This document shows, piece by piece, positions 6,891 to 11,632 of a stretch of DNA of 11,632 bases (the stretch's first letter is position 1; each line of letters starts with the position of its first letter). A program made the position numbers and the translations under genes. Origin of the DNA: Acinetobacter sp. (lineage in GTDB: Bacteria > Pseudomonadota > Gammaproteobacteria > Pseudomonadales > Moraxellaceae); the NCBI GenBank assembly GCA_008017255.1, contig SSHD01000012.1, positions 1 to 11,632 on the forward strand, read 5' to 3'. Under the pieces are notes generated by a model. That model saw nothing but the letters and a program-made list of their open reading frames with translations, had not been told where the DNA came from and did no database searches.

Positions 6891-7496
6891 TTACATTTCA
6901 ATATGGGTCGGACTGTTGAGGTTATTCAGCACATTGCAAATTTGCGTCAAGTTATCGCAAATCATCAGTTTAGCCCGATGATGCAGCGGTAAAAAACCTT
7001 CTGTAACCGCGTGGTCGAGTTGAGCAATCAAATGATCAAAAAAGCCATTCACATTATAAATAATCATCGGTTTTTGGTGCTGATTGAGCTGTCCCCACGT
7101 GGCAATTTCTAAGATTTCTTCAAAAGTTCCTAGCCCTCCTGCTAAGGCAATAAAGGCACTGGCTCGCTCTGCCATTAAGGCTTTGCGCTCGTGCATACTT
7201 GGCACAATATGCAGCTCGGTCAGTTGGTTGTGGGCAATTTCATAGTCCAACATAAATTCAGGAATTACCCCGACCACTTCTCCGCCGTGTTGCAGTACGG
7301 TTTCAGCAACTTGCCCCATCAAGCCAATACTGGCGCCACCATACACAATACCAAAACCTTGCTGGGCAAGTTGCTGCGCCAACGCAATCGCTTGATCGCT
7401 ATAAATTGGGTTATTGCCGCTACGCGAACCGCAATAAATTGCGATCAGGGTTTGTGTGGTGCTGCTGTTTTCAGTCATGCTCAATACACTATTCAT
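6891..7496 (-). CDS. LOG family protein (cytokinin riboside 5'-monophosphate phosphoribohydrolase)
   Basis: Rossmann-type nucleotide hydrolase of the LOG / TIGR00730 family, 201 residues from this start. Family members release the free base from (modified) nucleoside monophosphates; the physiological substrate in bacteria is mostly unknown. Visible features are IAIYCGSRSGNNP (18-30), the nucleotide-binding VYGGASIGLMG (51-61), and MHERKALM (101-108) with catalytic R104 and K105. The segment 119-127 corresponds to the family motif PGGxGTxxE, ending in E127, but reads AGGLGTFEE, with Ala in place of the first Pro. The frame reaches a GTG at 7511; ATG 7496 or ATG 7478 are also possible and none has a well-placed ribosome binding site, so the start is uncertain by a few residues. 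It converges on the lipoprotein gene and shares its terminator region. Confidence 0.92.
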   Translation of the reverse strand: MNSVLSMTENSSTTQTLIAIYCGSRSGNNPIYSDQAIALAQQLAQQGFGIVYGGASIGLMGQVAETVLQHGGEVVGVIPEFMLDYEIAHNQLTELHIVPSMHERKALMAERASAFIALAGGLGTFEEILEIATWGQLNQHQKPMIIYNVNGFFDHLIAQLDHAVTEGFLPLHHRAKLMICDNLTQICNVLNNLNSPTHIEM

Positions 7497-7820
7497 TCTG
7501 TTTATTTTCACCTTAACATTTTTAGTGTGCTTGTCTAGGCTAAATCAGTTTTATGACCGTTTTATGCATTTTGATTTGAGGTATTGTGGCGATGCTTTGG
7601 AAATAAATTGCAAACATCATCTATATAAAAAAGATGAATTTCGGCGCAATCTTGCCTATACTGAAAGTCCTTTTATTAGTTAAAGTCCCTCTATGAGTAG
7701 TGGTTGTTGTCACTTCGCCTTGTTCTATTTTTCTAACAATAATGTTTTGGCTATTTCTGCCGACCTTTTAAAACCGCAACTTCAGCATGCGCTTGTCCAT
7801 TTTGCACAGGAGTCACAGCC
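7497..7820. other. Divergent intergenic region before the TerC gene
   Basis: About 320 bases between the LOG and TerC genes. The left part is AT-rich and contains a weak hairpin (TCATCT 7617-7622 with AGATGA 7632-7637) and a possible -10, TATACT at 7657-7662, with a poor -35 (ATGAAT 7634-7639) 17 bases upstream. The right part holds the 43-codon frame listed separately and the strong AGGAG ribosome binding site (7808-7812), eight bases before the TerC ATG. TerC relatives are often preceded by a yybP-ykoY manganese riboswitch; I saw no sign of its conserved core here. Confidence 0.5.
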
Positions 7821-7824
7821 ATGA
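7693..7824 (+). CDS. Possible 43-residue ORF overlapping the TerC gene start
   Basis: An ATG-to-TGA frame of 43 codons, beginning [13 protein letters not shown] and ending AQESQP. Its TGA (7822-7824) overlaps the ATG of the TerC-family gene (7821-7823) in the ATGA arrangement usual for translational coupling. It has no visible ribosome binding site, and the downstream gene has a good one of its own, so it may be chance. I recognise no family. If translated it could act as a leader peptide. Confidence 0.2.
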   Translation: MSSGCCHFALFYFSNNNVLAISADLLKPQLQHALVHFAQESQP

Positions 7825-9404
7825 TTTTTGAATGGATGTCTGACCCTGCGGCATGGATTGGTTTAGCCACCTTGGTGGTGCTAGAAATTGTACTCGGTAT
7901 CGATAACCTTGTATTTATTGCAATTTTGGCAGAAAAATTACCGCCAGAACAACGCGCCGCTGCACGTAAAATTGGTTTGTCCCTCGCCTTGCTGATGCGA
8001 TTGGCGCTATTGGCATCGATTGCTTGGGTGGTGACCTTAACCGATCCGCTATTTTATATATTCGAGCACCCCTTTTCAGGACGTGACCTGATTTTACTGT
8101 TCGGGGGCGTGTTCTTGTTATTTAAAGGCACAACCGAACTACATGAGCGCATAGAAGGCAAACTCACCCATAAAGAAGAAAATCCAGTACATGCCGTGTT
8201 CTGGATGGTGATTGTGCAAATTGTGGTGCTCGATGCGGTGTTCTCACTCGACAGTGTGATTACCGCCGTGGGTATGGTCAAAGACTTGTCGGTGATGATG
8301 ATTGCCGTGACTATCGCTGTCGGTATTATGCTGTTAGCCGCCAAACCGCTAATGGATTTTGTCAATAAGCATCCAGCCGTGGTCATTCTGTGTCTTGGCT
8401 TTTTAATGATGATCGGTTTCTCATTGGTGGTGGAAGGCTTTGGTTTCCATATTCCAAAAGGATATTTATACGCTGCCATTGGTTTCTCGGTATTGGTGGA
8501 AATCGCTCATCAAACCATGCGCCACAATCAAGAAAAATTGGTCACCACCACCGATTTACGCTACCGCACTGCGTCGGCAGTGTTGCGTATGTTGGGCAAT
8601 AAAGGCAATGGCAATGAAGCGCTAAACCCAGACGTAGAAGACGTACTCGCCACCCAAGCCTATGCCAAAGAAGTGTTTGATGAAGACAATGGCGTGTATC
8701 ACAGTGTCTTGGTACAAGGGGTTTTAGGATTATCTGAACGCCCTGTCAAGTCAGTCATGACCCCACGTCCAGAGCTAGAATGGTTAGACCTCGATGCCGA
8801 CCCAGCAGAAATTAAAGCGCGTTTAATGGCAATGACCCATTCACGTTTGATTATTGCACGCGGCGAGCTAGATAACATTGAAGGGATTGTGCTGACCCAT
8901 AAAGTGATGAACGAATACATTGAAACCGGCACGATTGATTTTACCAAACATTTACGAGAACCCGTGATTGTGCATGAAAATGCCCAAGTGCTGATGGTGA
9001 TGGAGCAATTGCGTCAGGCACCTTTACAATTGGCTGTGGTGCTGAATGAGTATGGCTCTATAGAAGGTATTGCTACCCCAATTGATGTGCTAGAAGCCAT
9101 TGCCGGTGAGTTTCCAGACGAAGATGAATTTGATGCCAGTGCGGAAAGTTTAGATGATGGCTCGATGCTATTAGAGGGTTCAACCGATATTCGTCATGTA
9201 TCGTTATTGTTGGGTCAAGACTTGGTGGATGAAAGCGAGGAATACTCTACGTTGTCAGGTTATATCTTGTTCCACTTGGGGCGCTTGCCTGAAAATGGTG
9301 ACATGATTGAAGCCAATGGACACTGTTTTGAAGTGGTGACGATGGAAGGGCACAAAATTGAAAAAGTGCGCATTATTGCCAAAGAGCAGCCTGCTGAGAA
9401 ATAA
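7821..9404 (+). CDS. TerC family membrane protein with CBS pair and CorC/HlyC domain (YegH/YoaE type)
   Basis: A 527-residue inner-membrane protein, the same length as E. coli YegH. The N-terminal TerC domain (about 12-235) has seven or so hydrophobic helices with the characteristic acidic pairs in membrane segments: E22 and D28 in LEIVLGIDN, and D138 and D144 in [11 protein letters not shown] cytoplasmic CBS-domain pair follows (about 310-430; [14 protein letters not shown], then [22 protein letters not shown]), and then a CorC/HlyC C-terminal domain (about 443-523; [26 protein letters not shown]). TerC proteins are linked to metal (notably manganese) export or to insertion of exported metalloenzymes, and the CBS pair may sense nucleotides; the exact role is not known. 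Start ATG 7821 has AGGAG eight bases upstream. A terminator follows. Confidence 0.93.
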   Translation: MIFEWMSDPAAWIGLATLVVLEIVLGIDNLVFIAILAEKLPPEQRAAARKIGLSLALLMRLALLASIAWVVTLTDPLFYIFEHPFSGRDLILLFGGVFLLFKGTTELHERIEGKLTHKEENPVHAVFWMVIVQIVVLDAVFSLDSVITAVGMVKDLSVMMIAVTIAVGIMLLAAKPLMDFVNKHPAVVILCLGFLMMIGFSLVVEGFGFHIPKGYLYAAIGFSVLVEIAHQTMRHNQEKLVTTTDLRYRTASAVLRMLGNKGNGNEALNPDVEDVLATQAYAKEVFDEDNGVYHSVLVQGVLGLSERPVKSVMTPRPELEWLDLDADPAEIKARLMAMTHSRLIIARGELDNIEGIVLTHKVMNEYIETGTIDFTKHLREPVIVHENAQVLMVMEQLRQAPLQLAVVLNEYGSIEGIATPIDVLEAIAGEFPDEDEFDASAESLDDGSMLLEGSTDIRHVSLLLGQDLVDESEEYSTLSGYILFHLGRLPENGDMIEANGHCFEVVTMEGHKIEKVRIIAKEQPAEK

Positions 9405-9417
9405 TTAAGTCCGAGAT

Positions 9418-9454
9418 AAATAGCCTTGAGTATCACATTGCTCAGGGCTATTTT
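9418..9454 (+). terminator. Rho-independent terminator after the TerC gene
   Basis: A 13-pair stem (9418-9430 with 9441-9453, one G-T wobble) encloses a ten-base loop and is followed by TATTTG; the T tract is partly inside the stem and broken by one A. It sits between the TerC stop and the YchJ-like gene 16 bases on, so it may attenuate rather than fully block read-through. Confidence 0.75.
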
Positions 9455-9469
9455 ATTTGAGAAATAGAA

Positions 9470-9940
9470 ATGACATCGTCACAAAATTGCCCCTGCGGGC
9501 AAGGGCAATACGCAAGCTGTTGTCAGCCCTTACATTTAAAACAGCAAGTGGCGCAAAACGCAGAACAGCTGATGCGGTCACGTTACAGTGCCTTTGCCTT
9601 ACAACACATCGACTATATTTTACACACCACCGCCATCGGGCAGCAGCCATTCTTAGACCGTGCTGCTATTACCCAGTGGAGTGAGTCCAATCAATGGCTA
9701 AAATTGGAAGTGCTGCAACATCAGCCGAAACTCGATAAAAACCATGCTTTGGTTGAGTTTAAAGCTCATTACTACGCTGCTACACAACAGCATATTCACC
9801 ATGAAATTTCACATTTTGTGAAGCATGCCGAGCAGTGGTATTTCCTTGATCCGACGTTAAATATACATACCACCATGAAGCAGCCTTGCATCTGCGGTTC
9901 GGGCAAGAAATTTAAACAATGTTGTGCACAATTCATCTAA
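9470..9940 (+). CDS. ychJ: YchJ family protein with two SEC-C zinc motifs
   Basis: Small cytoplasmic protein of 156 residues, close in length and order to E. coli YchJ. The N-terminal SEC-C-like motif is CPCGQGQYASCC (C7, C9, C17, C18), and the C-terminal one is CICGSGKKFKQCC (C140, C142, C151, C152). SEC-C motifs bind zinc in SecA and related proteins. Between them lies the family core with LMRSRYSAFALQHIDYILHT and a terminal WYFLDPT strand, an NTF2-like fold in this family. The function is not known. The ATG at 9470 is preceded only by GAG nine bases upstream, a weak ribosome binding site. It starts just after the TerC terminator and may be read at low level from that promoter; 52 bases separate it from the next gene on the same strand. 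Confidence 0.9.
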   Translation: MTSSQNCPCGQGQYASCCQPLHLKQQVAQNAEQLMRSRYSAFALQHIDYILHTTAIGQQPFLDRAAITQWSESNQWLKLEVLQHQPKLDKNHALVEFKAHYYAATQQHIHHEISHFVKHAEQWYFLDPTLNIHTTMKQPCICGSGKKFKQCCAQFI

Positions 9941-9992
9941 ATTTACCTTAAACTAACAGCTACTTAAATGCCTGATAAAAAGGTGTAGGCAG

Positions 9993-10637
9993 ATGTTACT
10001 GACCGTGATTTATATTATTGCCATAACCGCAGAAGCCATGACGGGTGCGCTTTCCGCAGGACGGCGCAGTATGGACTGGTTTGGTGTGGTGCTGATTGCC
10101 TGTGTCACGGCATTGGGTGGTGGTTCGGTGCGCGACGTATTGTTGGGGCATTATCCGCTCACTTGGGTGAAACATCCAGAATACTTAGTACTGACCTGTG
10201 CTGCGGCATTTTTCACCATTGTTATTGCCAAATGGATGCGTCAACTACGCAATGTATTTTTGGTACTCGATGCTTTAGGTTTGATTGGTTTTACCATTAT
10301 TGGTTGTCAAATTGCTTTAGCGATGGGGCATGGCTTTGTGGTGTCTGCGGTAGCAGGGGTGCTAACAGGGGTGTCGGGCGGTATTCTGCGCGATATTTTG
10401 TGTAATGACGTACCGCTGATTTTCCGCCGTGAGCTGTATGCCAGTATTTCTTTTGTATCGGTCATTTGTTATTGGGTCTGCGTTGAGGTGGGCCTACCAC
10501 ATGACTTAACCGTTATTTTTACACTCATTTTTGGTTTTACTTTGCGTTTGATTGCGATTTATTTTGGTTTAGAAATGCCGAAATTTATTTATAAAGAAGA
10601 TGATGCTGAATCGGCTTCTTCAACTGATGAGCATTGA
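9993..10637 (+). CDS. UPF0126 / trimeric intracellular cation channel (TRIC) family membrane protein
   Basis: A 214-residue inner-membrane protein, the usual length for the YadS/YicG family. About seven hydrophobic helices are arranged as two similar halves, each with the family's glycine-rich kink and Arg-Asp: GGGSVRDVLLG (42-52) and GVSGGILRDILCND (126-139). Prokaryotic TRIC homologues form trimeric potassium or monovalent-cation channels; older annotation calls the domain a glycine transporter. Which cation is moved here cannot be read from the sequence. The C-terminus is short and acidic. The ATG at 9993 follows AGG at 9981-9983, a modest ribosome binding site. It probably shares a transcript with the ychJ-like gene. 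Confidence 0.9.
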   Translation: MLLTVIYIIAITAEAMTGALSAGRRSMDWFGVVLIACVTALGGGSVRDVLLGHYPLTWVKHPEYLVLTCAAAFFTIVIAKWMRQLRNVFLVLDALGLIGFTIIGCQIALAMGHGFVVSAVAGVLTGVSGGILRDILCNDVPLIFRRELYASISFVSVICYWVCVEVGLPHDLTVIFTLIFGFTLRLIAIYFGLEMPKFIYKEDDAESASSTDEH

Positions 10638-10676
10638 TTTATTTAAATAATAAGAAATATTTTATAAAAAATGCGT

Positions 10677-10716
10677 TTAAAGTGAGATGAGATAAGTGTC
10701 TCATTAGTGGCTTTAA
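10677..10716. other. Two-part inverted repeat after the TRIC gene
   Basis: TTAAAG (10677-10682) pairs with CTTTAA (10711-10716), and inside it ATGAGA (10687-10692) pairs with TCTCAT (10699-10704) around the loop TAAGTG. An internal loop of four and six bases separates the stems. There is no T run, so it is not a classical terminator. It could end or stabilise the TRIC transcript or be an operator. Confidence 0.35.
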
Positions 10717-10810
10717 GTTGCTGATAAGTTGAGTAAATCATAAGGAGTTTGATTTTGAGATTTTATATTTCACCTAAGCTACCATTTGACGTATAAACCT
10801 TAACTAACAC

Positions 10811-10839
10811 TTGTCATCCGATTATTCACGCCCTAGCAT
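10811..10839 (+). promoter_or_regulatory. Predicted sigma-70 promoter of parC
   Basis: TTGTCA (10811-10816, five of six consensus bases), a 17-base spacer, and TAGCAT (10834-10839, four of six). The predicted transcription start near 10846 leaves a leader of about 37 bases before the parC ATG. Confidence 0.6.
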
Positions 10840-10882
10840 ACAAAGCATTAAAGATAACAATGATTATGGATGACTCGCTGCT

Positions 10883-11632
10883 ATGACCAGCCTTGCCCAT
10901 CAAGCCACAGAAAACCGTTCCGTCGCCGAATTTACCGAGCAGGCTTACCTCAACTATGCCATGTACGTGATTATGGATCGTGCTTTGCCGCATATCAGTG
11001 ATGGTTTAAAACCTGTACAACGCCGTATTGTGTTTGCCATGAGCGAGCTCGGCTTAAAGTCGACAGGCAAACCGAAAAAATCGGCACGTACCGTAGGTGA
11101 CGTACTGGGTAAATACCATCCACATGGCGACTCGGCCTGTTATGAAGCGATGGTGCTGATGGCACAGCCGTTTAGCTATCGCTATCCATTGGTGGAAGGT
11201 CAGGGCAACTGGGGTTCACCCGATGATCCAAAATCTTTTGCGGCGATGCGTTATACCGAAGCCAAACTGTCTGCCTATAGCGAATTATTGCTCAGTGAGC
11301 TGGGTCAAGGCACCAGCGAATGGCAAGACAACTTCGACGGCTCAATGAAAGAACCGATTACCCTGCCAGCACGTATTCCTAACATTTTGCTCAATGGTAC
11401 CACTGGTATTGCGGTCGGTATGGCAACCGATATTCCACCGCATAACCTGCGCGAAGTCATTAAAGGCACCATTGCCTTGATTCGTAACCCAGAAACCACC
11501 GATCAAAAACTAGCAGAATATATTCCTGCACCCGATTTACCGACCAAAGCCGAAATTATTACCTCACCAGAAGAATTACTGAAAATCCAAACTACGGGGC
11601 GCGGTAGTTATCGTGCACGTGCAGTCTATAGC
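10883..11632 (+). CDS. parC: DNA topoisomerase IV subunit A, 3' end cut by window edge
   Basis: The first 250 residues of the subunit that breaks and rejoins DNA in topoisomerase IV, which separates daughter chromosomes; it pairs with ParE. The start shows [20 protein letters not shown], then [11 protein letters not shown] (43-53) and the winged-helix segment [18 protein letters not shown] (66-83). The active-site tyrosine is Y124 in [12 protein letters not shown]. The quinolone-resistance positions are S84 and E88 in [10 protein letters not shown], both the usual susceptible residues. The features separating ParC from GyrA include the [15 protein letters not shown] stretch. The ATG at 10883 is the first after an in-frame TGA at 10871-10873 and has only a distant GGATGA as ribosome binding site. 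The gene is preceded by its own promoter. Confidence 0.96.
   Translation, partial: MTSLAHQATENRSVAEFTEQAYLNYAMYVIMDRALPHISDGLKPVQRRIVFAMSELGLKSTGKPKKSARTVGDVLGKYHPHGDSACYEAMVLMAQPFSYRYPLVEGQGNWGSPDDPKSFAAMRYTEAKLSAYSELLLSELGQGTSEWQDNFDGSMKEPITLPARIPNILLNGTTGIAVGMATDIPPHNLREVIKGTIALIRNPETTDQKLAEYIPAPDLPTKAEIITSPEELLKIQTTGRGSYRARAVYS

Noticed and set aside
7456..7683. 75-codon plus-strand ORF running from the LOG gene into the intergenic region
   Set aside because: Its first part is antisense to the LOG coding sequence, it has no ribosome binding site, and its translation resembles no known protein.
7497..7820. yybP-ykoY manganese riboswitch before the TerC gene
   Set aside because: I looked because TerC genes often carry one, but could not find the conserved core or the paired helices by eye. 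A covariance-model scan would settle it.
9807..10830. CreB binding tags (TTCAC-N6-TTCAC)
   Set aside because: Single TTCAC words occur near 9807, 10769 and 10826, but no pair with the required spacing was found.

Overview
The window looks like chromosomal DNA from Acinetobacter or a close relative (Moraxellaceae). This rests on the ParC N-terminus, where the two quinolone-resistance positions fall at residues 84 and 88 as in A. baumannii, on the moderate GC content, and on family membership of the other proteins. It is an inference from recognition; no database was searched. No insertion sequence, tRNA, rRNA, CRISPR array or prophage gene was seen.

Layout. The left edge (1-441) is the 3' part of an unrecognised, AT-rich plus-strand gene. 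It meets, tail to tail and with overlapping stop codons, a minus-strand CreB-type response regulator (438-1154) that has no adjacent creC kinase. An intergenic stretch (1155-1441) contains a hairpin-bearing block that may be a dispersed Acinetobacter repeat. A minus-strand cluster follows, probably an operon transcribed from about 4708 down to 1442: an MdtD-like multidrug exporter, a membrane-anchored GH25 lysozyme, and DNA polymerase IV (dinB). The last two overlap by 11 bases.

Divergent from this cluster is a large lipoprotein of the choice-of-anchor I (alkaline-phosphatase-like) family (4869-6839). Its promoter region carries up to five 11-bp-spaced direct repeats resembling a PhoB 'Pho box', with a -10 element at phoA-like spacing. 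A strong terminator follows it, shared with the convergent LOG-family cytokinin-riboside-monophosphate phosphoribohydrolase gene (6891-7496).

The right part reads on the plus strand. It has a TerC/CBS/CorC membrane protein of YegH/YoaE type (7821-9404), a hairpin terminator, a YchJ-like SEC-C zinc-motif protein (9470-9940), a UPF0126/TRIC-type membrane protein (9993-10637), and the start of parC (10883 to the right edge) behind a good sigma-70-type promoter.

Most genes are ordinary housekeeping or accessory core genes and do not form one pathway. The strongest observations are the multi-repeat Pho box, the intergenic structured block, the creB gene without creC, and a 43-codon ORF overlapping the TerC gene start. 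I did not find convincing evidence of a wholly new system.
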